From positions 19,618 to 83,617 of the forward strand of contig CAIWCC010000215.1 in assembly GCA_903911085.1 (NCBI GenBank): DNA of 64,000 bases, written 5' to 3'. The position numbers and the translations under genes are program-made. The DNA comes from an uncultured Bacteroidales bacterium. GTDB lineage: Bacteria; Bacteroidota; Bacteroidia; Bacteroidales; Paludibacteraceae. A model generated the notes under the pieces. It was not told where the DNA came from, made no database searches, and saw only the letters and a list, made by a program, of their open reading frames with translations. Shown piece after piece: positions 19,529 through 29,320 of the stretch; position 1 is the first letter of the stretch; every line of letters begins with the position of its first letter.

Positions 19529-20965
19529 TTATTTGACTGATACTATCCAATATCCACCAAAATCACCTCCAACTCTAGTTATAATATTTTTTTGTTTTAA
19601 CTTTAATATATGTTTTTGTACTGCTGAGGTACTTATATTTAGTAAGTTTGCTATTTCATTACGGCTTACTTTATTGTTGTTTTTTATAATCGTCAGAACT
19701 GCAAGTTGTGAGACGGTTAAAGATTGAGCTTTGTCTGTCTGACCACCTGTCTGACCACCTGTCTGACCACCTGTCTGACCACCTGTCTGACCACCTGAAA
19801 CTTTTTCAATTTCTAAAACACTTTCCTTAACAAAATAATCATTGTTTTTATTTAACTTTAGTTTTTCATTAAACAAAATAACCATAAAACCATTAGAAAT
19901 TTCCTGAAAAATGGGTTCTACAATTCCAAATTCTTTACAAATATGTCGAACGCGCATAATTCCAGAACCATAACGTTCAATTAGTCCAGCCTCTTTAAAA
20001 ATTTTTGCAATTAGCTTGTTCCGTGATTTTGATGTGTAATCTCCTGTGAGCAAATCATTAATAGTAATACCACCATATAATTTCCCAGGATTATAGAACT
20101 CAATTCTGTCGTCAAAAATTTTGATAATACTTGCTGAACTTTCTCTATAATCGCGATGTACTATCATATTAATCACAATTTCACGGATGGCATCAAGTGG
20201 ATAATCGAATCGTTCGGTACGCTGAGGTTCTCCAGTAATTATATATGCTACCATCAGGTGTTTTTTGATGAAAGCAATGATATCTTCAACTTCCTGAAAC
20301 AAATCAGTGTTTAACGAAATGGAATCGATAATTGTAATATCGCTTTTGAAACGACCCACCTGAACATCACTTAATAAGCAATAATCCTTTGCAAACAATA
20401 AATAAGCCCCAAATGTGATTTTTTCATCACGAAGAATCTCCATTTTATTTAAAAAATCATTGTTGGAAAGCGTAATCTCATTTTGAGTCTGTTGATTAAT
20501 TTTCCGTAACAATTTGGAAACTTTCTCATCCGAAATATCGTTCATTGTGTGATTAGGATCAATATAAAAATCCCAACTAGTATTTAACGTCTTCAAATGT
20601 TCATTTGCAATTTCGTTAATACTCATCAAATGATTGGCACTAGCAACTCGTTTATAATATCTACCCCTTGTTGCAACAGGTTTTATTGGGTATTCGGGTA
20701 CAAAAATCTTAGCAACAGTATAAGAGTCAATGTCAATTAATTCTACATCGGGAATCAATTGAGGTGCAGTTTTGTTTTTTACCTCGTTTATCCAATTCTG
20801 AACAGTTTCTTTACCTATTGTAATGCCTTTTACTGTTCCAGCATCGGTAACACCTACATACACCGTACCCCCTTTTGCATTGGCAAAAGCTACAAGTGTT
20901 TCAATAACATCCTCGTTAAAGGAACGTTTGAATTCTGTATTGTTATTTTCCGATTTTGGCAACAT
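19529..20965 (-). CDS. AlbA_2/Schlafen-like ATP-binding protein with C-terminal winged helix
   Basis: ENNNTEFKRSFNEDVIETLVAFANAKGGTVYVGV; IVINMIVHRDYRE; GGQT tandem linker; VSRNEIANLLNISTSAVQKHILKLK. Confidence 0.85.
   Translation of the reverse strand: MLPKSENNNTEFKRSFNEDVIETLVAFANAKGGTVYVGVTDAGTVKGITIGKETVQNWINEVKNKTAPQLIPDVELIDIDSYTVAKIFVPEYPIKPVATRGRYYKRVASANHLMSINEIANEHLKTLNTSWDFYIDPNHTMNDISDEKVSKLLRKINQQTQNEITLSNNDFLNKMEILRDEKITFGAYLLFAKDYCLLSDVQVGRFKSDITIIDSISLNTDLFQEVEDIIAFIKKHLMVAYIITGEPQRTERFDYPLDAIREIVINMIVHRDYRESSASIIKIFDDRIEFYNPGKLYGGITINDLLTGDYTSKSRNKLIAKIFKEAGLIERYGSGIMRVRHICKEFGIVEPIFQEISNGFMVILFNEKLKLNKNNDYFVKESVLEIEKVSGGQTGGQTGGQTGGQTGGQTDKAQSLTVSQLAVLTIIKNNNKVSRNEIANLLNISTSAVQKHILKLKQKNIITRVGGDFGGYWIVSVK
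19736..19795. repeat. 12-bp tandem repeat x5 inside the AlbA_2 gene
   Basis: TGTCTGACCACC x5, encoding (GGQT)n. Confidence 0.95.
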
Positions 20966-21011
20966 TTTGTTAAGCAGATAATATATATTTGTATGTTGGA
21001 ATTAGTGTTAT

Positions 21012-21110
21012 GATAAGTTGGATTTGACGGATTCAATTATTTATAAATCAGTGATTCATTTCATTTTCTAATTTTCAAATTGACTTATTTTCAAATTAAC
21101 TTTACATTAG
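21012..21110. repeat. ~99-bp dispersed intergenic repeat, copy A
   Basis: aagttggatttgacggattcaattattt...attttcaaattaactttacattagt; homologous to 46640-46738. Confidence 0.75.
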
Positions 21111-21167
21111 TAATGATACTAATTCTACTTTACTAATATTGCTATGATTTATTTGCAATAGTAATTT

Positions 21168-21761
21168 TTATTTATGTTTCACAATTTGCCAACACGTTAA
21201 ATGTATGATATGAAAATATTCCTTGATGTTTTGATTCTCAATATACTTCATATTTAGTTGAATCTTATGAGGCATAATTTCTTCAATGTAAACTTTCTCA
21301 GGATTTTGTGCAGCTCCTAGTATTTCATTTTCGTTTACATATTCTATTGAAGCATAGTCGGTAATGCCAGGTCGAATGCTTAAAACCTTCTTTTGCTCAT
21401 GACTGTACAATTTAACATATTTACTTACTTCAGGTCGTGGTCCAACTAAACTCATATCACCGCATAAAACATTTAAGAGTTGAGGAAGCTCATCTAACTT
21501 AAATGTCCTAATAAATAGTCCCATTTTAGTCATTCTAGGGTCATTCTCTCCTACTGTTATCAAGCCTTTTTTATCAGACCCAATTGACATTGATCTGAAT
21601 TTAAATAATTTAAAATTAATTCCATCTTTTCCAATTCTATTCTGAACAAAAAAACCACCACCTCTGCTTTCAATAATTATCAATAAATAGATTATTACAA
21701 ATAATGGAAATAAAAATATTATACCAAAAAATGAAAACAAAATATCAAATAAACGTATCAT
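21168..21761 (-). CDS. Sugar transferase (PglC/WcaJ-type initiating glycosyl-1-P transferase)
   Basis: FFVQNRIGKDGINFKLFKFRSM, RTFKLDELPQLLNVLCGDMSLVGPRPEV. Confidence 0.93.
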   Translation of the reverse strand: MIRLFDILFSFFGIIFLFPLFVIIYLLIIIESRGGGFFVQNRIGKDGINFKLFKFRSMSIGSDKKGLITVGENDPRMTKMGLFIRTFKLDELPQLLNVLCGDMSLVGPRPEVSKYVKLYSHEQKKVLSIRPGITDYASIEYVNENEILGAAQNPEKVYIEEIMPHKIQLNMKYIENQNIKEYFHIIHLTCWQIVKHK

Positions 21762-22978
21762 TTTGAAAATGTGATTTTTTTGTAAGCATCTGTAACGGTA
21801 TCAATCACCAAATTGACATCCTCGTTAGTCAATTGAGGATAAATGGGCAACGAAATTTCGCAAGCATAATTCTTGTACGACTGCGGATAATTAGCAATGT
21901 CAAAACCTTGTTGCTTAAAAAAACTAAGCATAGGCATTGGTATAAAATGCACATTTACTGCCACTTCATGTTTAGATATTTCATCAATTATATCATCTCT
22001 CTGTTGTTCGTTAATATCTTTGATGCGCAATGCATATATGTGATATGAACTTTCTTTATTTTTGAAATTTGAAGGTGGAATTATTGCCCAACTTAATTTA
22101 GCAAAAGAAGTATCGTATAAATTAAATATGCGTTTACGCTCAGCAAGTAATGCTGGATATTGACGCATTTGTGCTAAACCAATTGCAGCATTGACATCTG
22201 GCATATTTATTTTCATACCTAAACCCATAATATCATAACGCCAACAACCATTCAGACTTTTTGAAAAAGCATCTTTGGTTTGGCAGTTTAGAGTCATTTG
22301 TCTTAATTGCTTATATAATTCTGCATTATCAAATGGTGCTGGTAAATTTAAGCATATTGCACCACCTTCGGCGGTAGTGACATTTTTAACAGCATGAAGT
22401 GAGAAAATTGCAATATCTGTTTCACAACCCGTACGTTTGTTTTCACTATAGTATGCACCTAAAGAGTGGGCTGCATCATTCAAAATAAGAATTCTACCTA
22501 GTTTTTGTTGGACCTCAGAAGTTGGTTCAAATAGTGCCAAAATACTATCCTCGGATACCAATGAAATTATATCATCATAATCGCAGGGGAAACCAGCAAT
22601 ATCAACGGGTATAATTGCTTTTGTTTTAGATGTGATAGCATTTCGAATTGCGTCAACAGAAATATTAAAGTCATCCTCAATGTCAACCATTACGGGGGTT
22701 GCACCAGCATGAATTACTGCTAAAGCTGTGGCAGCATAAGTGTAAGCGGGTACAATAACCTCATCACCTGCCTGAACGCCAAGCCATCTTAACATCATAA
22801 TTGCTCCGGATGTCCAGGAATTAACGCATAAGACTTCTTGAGCAGAACTGAATCTTTTGATTTCTTGCTCTAAAGCTTTAACCTTAGGGCCAGTAGTAAT
22901 CCAGCCCGATTTTAATGAGTCAACAACTTCGTTAATCACAGTATCATCTACATAAGGTGGAGAAAATTTTATTTTCAT
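21758..22978 (-). CDS. DegT/DnrJ/EryC1/StrS family aminotransferase
   Basis: SGWITTGPKVKALEQEI, DAAHSLGAYYSENKRTGCETDIAIFSLHAVKNVTTAEGG. Confidence 0.93.
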   Translation of the reverse strand: MKIKFSPPYVDDTVINEVVDSLKSGWITTGPKVKALEQEIKRFSSAQEVLCVNSWTSGAIMMLRWLGVQAGDEVIVPAYTYAATALAVIHAGATPVMVDIEDDFNISVDAIRNAITSKTKAIIPVDIAGFPCDYDDIISLVSEDSILALFEPTSEVQQKLGRILILNDAAHSLGAYYSENKRTGCETDIAIFSLHAVKNVTTAEGGAICLNLPAPFDNAELYKQLRQMTLNCQTKDAFSKSLNGCWRYDIMGLGMKINMPDVNAAIGLAQMRQYPALLAERKRIFNLYDTSFAKLSWAIIPPSNFKNKESSYHIYALRIKDINEQQRDDIIDEISKHEVAVNVHFIPMPMLSFFKQQGFDIANYPQSYKNYACEISLPIYPQLTNEDVNLVIDTVTDAYKKITFSK

Positions 22979-23580
22979 ATTAAATTTAATTTTTTTATCA
23001 TTCTGTACATTTTTCGATTTGGATATGCAATGAAATCGTAAAATATAGTAAATCCCGAAATTTTATAAAACTCAACTGCACTTTCATTGTTAAAGTAGTC
23101 AGTTGTTAATGACAAATTTTCACATCCTTTGGATATCAATTCACTTTCTAGCTTTATCATCAACTTTTTACCCAGACCTTGTCCCTGTTTTGTATCTGAA
23201 ACACCTATCGAAAGTAATTCTGCATATTCACCATTATCAGTAATGTTTGGATTACTTTTGTTTAGGTTTTTAAATAAATGAATCAATGCCTTAGGTTTAG
23301 TAATTATAAGTTTTAAACCAATTAATACAAAACTTATAAGGTTTTGTTTAATAAGCATCTTATTATAACCTCTCGATAGAGTTGTTGCAGCACAAAATCC
23401 ACATAATTTATTTTAATCATAAATACCCAATAGAATTGCATTAGTGTCTTTTCTTATGCAATCATAATAAAGTAATAAAAAATCATCACCAAGCTTAGTT
23501 AGAAAAAAATCTTTAAAAGAATCTTTATGAACTTTAACAACAGCTTTCAAATCGTGAATTGAAATTTTTTTTATTTCCAT
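22975..23580 (-). pseudogene. GNAT acetyltransferase interrupted by an in-frame TAA
   Basis: Frame from ATG at 23580: MEIKKISIHDLKAVVKVHKDSFKDFFLTKLGDDFLLLYYDCIRKDTNAILLGIYD*NKLCGFCAATTLSRGYNKMLIK...GVSDTKQGQGLGKKLM; stop at 23413-23415. Confidence 0.8.
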
Positions 23581-24770
23581 CATAACGTGCTTTCAATAAC
23601 AGAAATAACTTTTTGTAGATTTGCTTTTTTTGAAAAATGTGCTATTCCATAGTTATATCCAGCGTTGCCCATACTCTCCAAAATTGTAGAATCCATTGAA
23701 TGTGCCTTTTTCATCATTTCCGACAAAGATACAATATTTTCTGGTTCTACTATATACCCACAAGCTGCATTTCTGATAATATTTGCAACATCGCTATCAC
23801 TTTCAACACCTGCAATAATAGCCTTACGTGATAGAAGGTAAGCTGTTAATTTGGATGGTGTTGCTGTTTTGGAAATTCCAATTTTTAAAGGTAGCAAAAG
23901 TACATCGGCTTGTGATTGCAATTCAGAAACATCTTCTTGATTAACATTGCAAAACTCAATATTTTGATTTTTAAGTGAATGCGCTTGAGCTATACAATTC
24001 TCTTTGTCAGATCCATTGCCTGCAATAACTAGTTTTGTATTGTTTAAATTTGCCAAATTGAAACTATTAATTATTGTCATTACACCTGCACTTGGACTGA
24101 TACTTCCTAAAAACATAAAGGTGAAATTCTTGTTTTTTCTAATTTTTGGAATATTATTAATAAAAACTGAGTCGTCTTGCCAATTTCGAATTAATTCAAA
24201 TTTGTTTCTATCTATTATTCTGCTTTCCGAAAGATAATTAATCATACTTGGCGAAATACCAATTATTTTTGATGAATTTCGTAAAATATACTTGTCTAAT
24301 GGTAATAGTAATTTAATGATTGACTTTCGAATTATAGTTGGAAATTTATTTGTTAATGATTCTGGATAAATATCCTGAATGTGTATGACAGTTTTTATAT
24401 TCAATTTTTTTGAAATATGAATCACTTGAAATTGAGCAAATAAAGGCCATGTATTCAAATAAATACACTTAATGTCAGTGTGATTTTCTAATATATAATT
24501 AGAGCAGAACTTTCCAAAACTATAACTTTCTCTTAAACGACCAAGCAAATTTGAAGGTGCGCAAGTATATGAATTTAATTTTACAACCGAGTAATTTGGA
24601 TTTTGTAAGTCGTCCGAAAATTTATATCCAATTGGACGACTTGCACGAGGACATAAAACAATTACTTCATACTTTTTTGCCAACTCATCTGCAATATCTT
24701 TTGATAATACTGCCGATACAACAGGCTCTGGTGGAAACACAGCAGAGATTATTAAAATTTTTGTTTTCAT
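23580..24770 (-). CDS. wbuB: Glycosyltransferase family 4 (WbuB-like)
   Basis: FPPEPVVSAVLSKDIADELAKKYEVIVLCPRASRPIGYKF; located right after capG as in FucNAc loci. Confidence 0.8.
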   Translation of the reverse strand: MKTKILIISAVFPPEPVVSAVLSKDIADELAKKYEVIVLCPRASRPIGYKFSDDLQNPNYSVVKLNSYTCAPSNLLGRLRESYSFGKFCSNYILENHTDIKCIYLNTWPLFAQFQVIHISKKLNIKTVIHIQDIYPESLTNKFPTIIRKSIIKLLLPLDKYILRNSSKIIGISPSMINYLSESRIIDRNKFELIRNWQDDSVFINNIPKIRKNKNFTFMFLGSISPSAGVMTIINSFNLANLNNTKLVIAGNGSDKENCIAQAHSLKNQNIEFCNVNQEDVSELQSQADVLLLPLKIGISKTATPSKLTAYLLSRKAIIAGVESDSDVANIIRNAACGYIVEPENIVSLSEMMKKAHSMDSTILESMGNAGYNYGIAHFSKKANLQKVISVIESTL

Positions 24771-24779
24771 AAATCCTTT

Positions 24780-25913
24780 CTACTCACTCCAAACAACCCG
24801 TTTAATATAATCGGTATAAGATATAATTATCCGAACAACTTTATCACTCACATTAGGCATACTATAATCTGCTACTGGCCTGAAATTTCGCTCATTACCT
24901 GTTTTTTGTGATTCGAGTTGTTGTAGACCTTGCAATACTCGTTCGGGGTTCAATCCCACCATCATTACGGACGTTTCCTCCATTGCTTCAGGTCGTTCGT
25001 GCGCTTCACGTATATTGAGAGCGCGAAAATTTAGGATAGAAGATTCTTCGCTAATTGTACCACTATCAGAAAGTACTGCTTTCGCGTTCATTTGTAAGGA
25101 TATATAATCGCTTAATCCCATTGGTTTCATTAATTTAATATTGGAATGAAACTTAATGTTATGTTTCTCAATCATATTTCGAGTACGAGGATGAGTGGAA
25201 ACAATAACAGGCAAATTGTATTTTTTAGCCAACATATTAAGAATTTCTACTAAATTATTGAAATTTTTTTCGGAAGATATGTTTTCTTCGCGATGTGCTG
25301 AAACAACAAAATATTTTTGATTTTCTAAGTTTAATGTTTCAATAATCACAGACTTTTGAACTTTTGGCAAATAATTTGTTAAGACCTCAAACATCGGACT
25401 ACCAGTTTTGATAATTCTATCGGGGCGTAGACCTTCTGATAGTAAATAATCACGGGCTATATCGCTGTAAGTCATGTTAATGTCCGAAATGTGATCTACA
25501 ATCTTGCGGTTGCTTTCTTCAGGTACACGTTGGTCGAAGCAGCGGTTACCAGCTTCCATATGAAAAATAGGAATATGACGTTTTTTTGCAGCTATTGCAC
25601 ATAAACATGAATTTGTGTCGCCTAGTACCAGAAAGGCATCTGGTTGAATCTCCTCTAATACAGGGTCAATGTTGATTAGTATTAGCCCTGCTGTTTCAGT
25701 AGCATTTTTTCCTGCTGCATTCAGAAAATAATCAGGCTTGCGCAATCCTAAATCTTCAAAAAAAACTTCATTTAATTCATAATCATAATTCTGACCTGTA
25801 TGTACTAAAGTGTGCTCAATAGCACCCGATGCATCTAGCTTTTGTAAAACACAAGCCAAACGTATAATCTCTGGACGAGTGCCAATTACAGTAAGAACTT
25901 TTAATTTTTTCAT
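24780..25913 (-). CDS. capG: UDP-N-acetylglucosamine 2-epimerase-type enzyme (CapG/FnlC)
   Basis: KLKVLTVIGTRPEIIRLACVLQKLD, GDTNSCLCAIAAKKRHIPIFHMEAGNRCFDQRVPEESNRKIVDH. Confidence 0.9.
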   Translation of the reverse strand: MKKLKVLTVIGTRPEIIRLACVLQKLDASGAIEHTLVHTGQNYDYELNEVFFEDLGLRKPDYFLNAAGKNATETAGLILINIDPVLEEIQPDAFLVLGDTNSCLCAIAAKKRHIPIFHMEAGNRCFDQRVPEESNRKIVDHISDINMTYSDIARDYLLSEGLRPDRIIKTGSPMFEVLTNYLPKVQKSVIIETLNLENQKYFVVSAHREENISSEKNFNNLVEILNMLAKKYNLPVIVSTHPRTRNMIEKHNIKFHSNIKLMKPMGLSDYISLQMNAKAVLSDSGTISEESSILNFRALNIREAHERPEAMEETSVMMVGLNPERVLQGLQQLESQKTGNERNFRPVADYSMPNVSDKVVRIIISYTDYIKRVVWSE

Positions 25914-25930
25914 TTATCGTAAAAATAGAT

Positions 25931-27088
25931 TTAATTAACTACTTCTAATTTTAAATCATCAAACCATGCTTCTTCATGGATTGTTCCAATTTGAATTGTA
26001 AAGGTTGATTGATCTGCTAAACATTCAAAAAAATCTTCCTTATAAATCCACTCATCTGATATTGATTCAATATCTATTCCAGCACCAAAATTTGAAGCGA
26101 AAACGACTCCCACTCCCGTTTCAGCAACATAAGCCATCATTCCATTGTATTTTTTACCATGTTGTTTTATCCAACAAGATAGTTTGTAAGTTTTGCCCTT
26201 TTTGAATGGAATGTTTGAAACTACTTTAGTAAATACAGATCCATTAAACGAATTAATTGAAGTGTCTCTTACAATATGAAGGCTACTCTCACCATGTTTT
26301 TTTTCAATTGTAGAGTATTCTTTTATTTTTGCAGTACAATTATTTATCCAACTCTTATTGGTTTGATCTTCAAAATCTCCATTTATAATATAGTTATACA
26401 CATTTGTTGTAGAGTTCACAATGTTGCTACCACCAAGACGCCCATAATCATTCATAACATAAATCCGATAAAAATACTTCGTATTTGGTGACACTTCATT
26501 ATCTTCAAATGTAGTATCATTATTGGATGTAGAAACGTGAACTAATACACCTGTTGATTCGTCTAAACCAGAATTTAAATGTCTATATAGTTTGTATTCT
26601 CTAAAATCTGTAGCATTCGTTTTATTCCAGATTAACTTTAATGAGGTTGATTCTACTTTTGTAATATCAAATAATTTAATTGGAATTGGCAATTTTAAAT
26701 TTGAAATTATAGTATCATTTTTGACGCTAATTTTTGAGTGATATTCAGAAAAACTACCATCTTCTTTATTGTTAATTACTCGTAAATCGAAATTACCTAA
26801 AGGTACATTGTTAATCTCAAAATATCCATCGCTATTTGTAACTGTTAGAAAATTATTTGTACTGTCAAGTGAAATATTTGCATTTACAACAGGAATTCCA
26901 GAACTTCTTATATAACCCGATACTTTGAATGACTCAGTATCAATAGATTGATCCTTAGAACACTGAACAGTTAATAGTGTCAGAATAAACACTAATAAAT
27001 ATAATTTTAAAAATTCTATTTTTTTTTGTAAAAGCATTATTTCAGGTTGTTTTCTTTTTATATTGATTTGTAATAATAATATTATCAC
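25931..27088 (-). CDS. Lipoprotein: carboxypeptidase-regulatory-like plus FN3-like plus carbohydrate-binding-like domains
   Basis: LLTVQCSK lipobox; GYIRSSGIPVVNANISL..SDGYFEINNVPLGNFDLRV; ESTSLKLIWNKTNATDFREYKLYR; YKLSCWIKQHG. Confidence 0.6.
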   Translation of the reverse strand: MIILLLQINIKRKQPEIMLLQKKIEFLKLYLLVFILTLLTVQCSKDQSIDTESFKVSGYIRSSGIPVVNANISLDSTNNFLTVTNSDGYFEINNVPLGNFDLRVINNKEDGSFSEYHSKISVKNDTIISNLKLPIPIKLFDITKVESTSLKLIWNKTNATDFREYKLYRHLNSGLDESTGVLVHVSTSNNDTTFEDNEVSPNTKYFYRIYVMNDYGRLGGSNIVNSTTNVYNYIINGDFEDQTNKSWINNCTAKIKEYSTIEKKHGESSLHIVRDTSINSFNGSVFTKVVSNIPFKKGKTYKLSCWIKQHGKKYNGMMAYVAETGVGVVFASNFGAGIDIESISDEWIYKEDFFECLADQSTFTIQIGTIHEEAWFDDLKLEVVN

Positions 27089-27099
27089 AAAGTGCTACA

Positions 27100-28230
27100 T
27101 TATACTTCTTCAAAAAAAGTGTCTCCATCATCGCTATTATACCATTCATTAATCCAAAATTGAGTATATAATTCTTCATCTCCTATATTTTTTATATTGT
27201 GGGTATACCAAATTGGCATATCTACGTAGGATGGTTCGTTTCCATCTAAATTGAAGTATAAAACTTCATCTGTTCCAATTTTTCGTAACTGAATTAATGC
27301 TTTCCCTTTAATAACAGTAAAACGTTCTATTTTTCGAGTGTGATAATGATTGCCACGAGTTATGCCTGGCAAGGTTGTTGAAAATGAAACTTGACCACCA
27401 ACACCTAACTTAATGGTTTCAACAAAAACTCCTCGAGAATCTTTGTGTTGAATTAATTTTACTGGAAAGTGATATGCGTGATCAATGTAACAACGAAATG
27501 TGTTAAATAAATTTACTTCGTCTACTGTCGATAAAAAAGGAATAAACCCTCGTTCAAAATATTGATTCTTAAATGCTTCAAAAAGGTTTAGTATTTCTGA
27601 AACTGATTTGTTAAAATCGAAAGGAACTTTATCTCTTTCAATACATGGAGCCGATAGAGTTTTAAATTTTGTAATTTTAGAAACAATATATTTGCACAAC
27701 GAACCTACATAAATTAATTCAACATTGCTGTCATGCAATACTTTTGGTGTTTCGCCATGCGTTAATTTGTAGCAAAAGGTTGCAACAAAAGAATTGTAAT
27801 TTGGCAAACCAAAAGGACCATAAACATTGGGAACTACCATACCTGTAAATGAAGCACCATTTTTAATTGCCCAATTTTCTAATAATTGGCGTCCATCGCG
27901 CTTAGATTTTCCATAAAGATTATCAAGCTCTTCTTGTGTTGACGATGAAAATAATACATACGGACAACTGTTAGTTGATTCCATAGCCATTATTAACTGT
28001 TTACATAAGCCCACGTTTGTGTAATAAAGTACTTCAATATCTTCATGACGATTTATTGCTGCCAAATGCACAATAACATCACACTGTTTAACAAAAGTTT
28101 CTAATTTCTCAAAAGATTGAAAAAAAATATCCTCAAAAGGAATACGTTCAATATATGGTAGTAGTCCTAGTTCGTTATATAAGTGAGTTCCAACAAATCC
28201 AGCTTGTCCTGTAATACCAATTTTTAGCAT
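27100..28230 (-). CDS. capF: CapF/FnlB bifunctional SDR-cupin reductase
   Basis: ITGQAGFVGTHLYNEL; C-terminal cupin SFSTTLPGITRGNHYHTRKIERFTVIKGKALIQLRKIGT. Confidence 0.92.
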   Translation of the reverse strand: MLKIGITGQAGFVGTHLYNELGLLPYIERIPFEDIFFQSFEKLETFVKQCDVIVHLAAINRHEDIEVLYYTNVGLCKQLIMAMESTNSCPYVLFSSSTQEELDNLYGKSKRDGRQLLENWAIKNGASFTGMVVPNVYGPFGLPNYNSFVATFCYKLTHGETPKVLHDSNVELIYVGSLCKYIVSKITKFKTLSAPCIERDKVPFDFNKSVSEILNLFEAFKNQYFERGFIPFLSTVDEVNLFNTFRCYIDHAYHFPVKLIQHKDSRGVFVETIKLGVGGQVSFSTTLPGITRGNHYHTRKIERFTVIKGKALIQLRKIGTDEVLYFNLDGNEPSYVDMPIWYTHNIKNIGDEELYTQFWINEWYNSDDGDTFFEEV

Positions 28231-28302
28231 AGTTTTATTTTACAATTCATTATAAATCAACAGCAATGTCTATGAAATTGAACAGCAAATTTAATTTATA
28301 AG

Positions 28303-29319
28303 TTAATATTGTGTTTTTCCATCTTTTACAAAGTCCAACTTCAACAACAATTGCTTCATACTCTCTACATCAAGTCTAGCTGTGTTGTGCGAATGATAAT
28401 CATCTATTGCTGAAATTTCCTCTTTGCCCTCAATAAAGTATTTATCATAATTCAAATCTCTATTATCGGCAGGTATACGGAAATAATTGACCATATCAGT
28501 CGATTTAGCCATTTCTTCACGTGTAACCAATGTTTCATATAATTTCTCTCCATGACGCGTACCAATAACTCTAATTTTTGAGTCTGATTTGTACAACTCA
28601 ACCAATGCTTTAGCTAACACTTCAAGAGTAGCAGCTGGAGCCTTCTGAACAAATAAGTCGCCATTTTTTCCATGCTCGAATGCGTATAAGACTAAATCCA
28701 CAGCATCGTCCAAGGTCATCATAAAGCGTGTCATATTAGCATCAGTTATAGTAATGTCTTTTCCAGTTGTCATTTGGTCTACCCACAATGGAATAACTGA
28801 ACCTCGACTAGCCATTACATTTCCATATCGGGTACAGCAGATTGTTGTTGTTGAATTTTCGCCCAAAGAGCGTGCTTTGGCTATAGCCACCTTTTCCATC
28901 ATGGCCTTACTAATTCCCATTGCATTAATTGGATAAGCGGCTTTATCTGTACTGAGTACTATCATGCGTTTTACTTCATGTTCAACAGCCGAATCAAGTA
29001 CGTTTTGAGTGCCAAGTATATTTGTGTTTACTGCTTCAATTGGAAAAAATTCACATGAAGGCACCTGTTTGAGTGCTGCTGCATGAAAAATGAAATCTAC
29101 GCCGTGCATTGCATTATCTACACTTCGTTTATCTCTCACATCTCCAATGTAAAATTTCACCTTGGGATTTTGAATATCATGACGCATATCGTCCTGTTTT
29201 TTTTCATCTCGGCTAAAAATACGAATTTCTTTTATGTCAGAATTTAGAAAACGTTTTAGAACTGCATTTCCGAACGAACCAGTTCCTCCTGTAATTAGTA
29301 AGGTTTTATCTTTAAACAT
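28303..29319 (-). CDS. capE: UDP-GlcNAc 4,6-dehydratase/5-epimerase CapE/FnlA
   Basis: TGGTGSFGNAVLKRFL, FIFHAAALKQVPSCEFFPIEAVNTNILGTQNVLDSA, STDKAAYPINAMGISKAMMEK. Confidence 0.92.
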   Translation of the reverse strand: MFKDKTLLITGGTGSFGNAVLKRFLNSDIKEIRIFSRDEKKQDDMRHDIQNPKVKFYIGDVRDKRSVDNAMHGVDFIFHAAALKQVPSCEFFPIEAVNTNILGTQNVLDSAVEHEVKRMIVLSTDKAAYPINAMGISKAMMEKVAIAKARSLGENSTTTICCTRYGNVMASRGSVIPLWVDQMTTGKDITITDANMTRFMMTLDDAVDLVLYAFEHGKNGDLFVQKAPAATLEVLAKALVELYKSDSKIRVIGTRHGEKLYETLVTREEMAKSTDMVNYFRIPADNRDLNYDKYFIEGKEEISAIDDYHSHNTARLDVESMKQLLLKLDFVKDGKTQY

Positions 29320-29320
29320 A

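Noticed and set aside
19356-19727. Plus-strand 123-aa ORF
   Set aside because: Mostly antisense to the AlbA_2 gene; no coding character.
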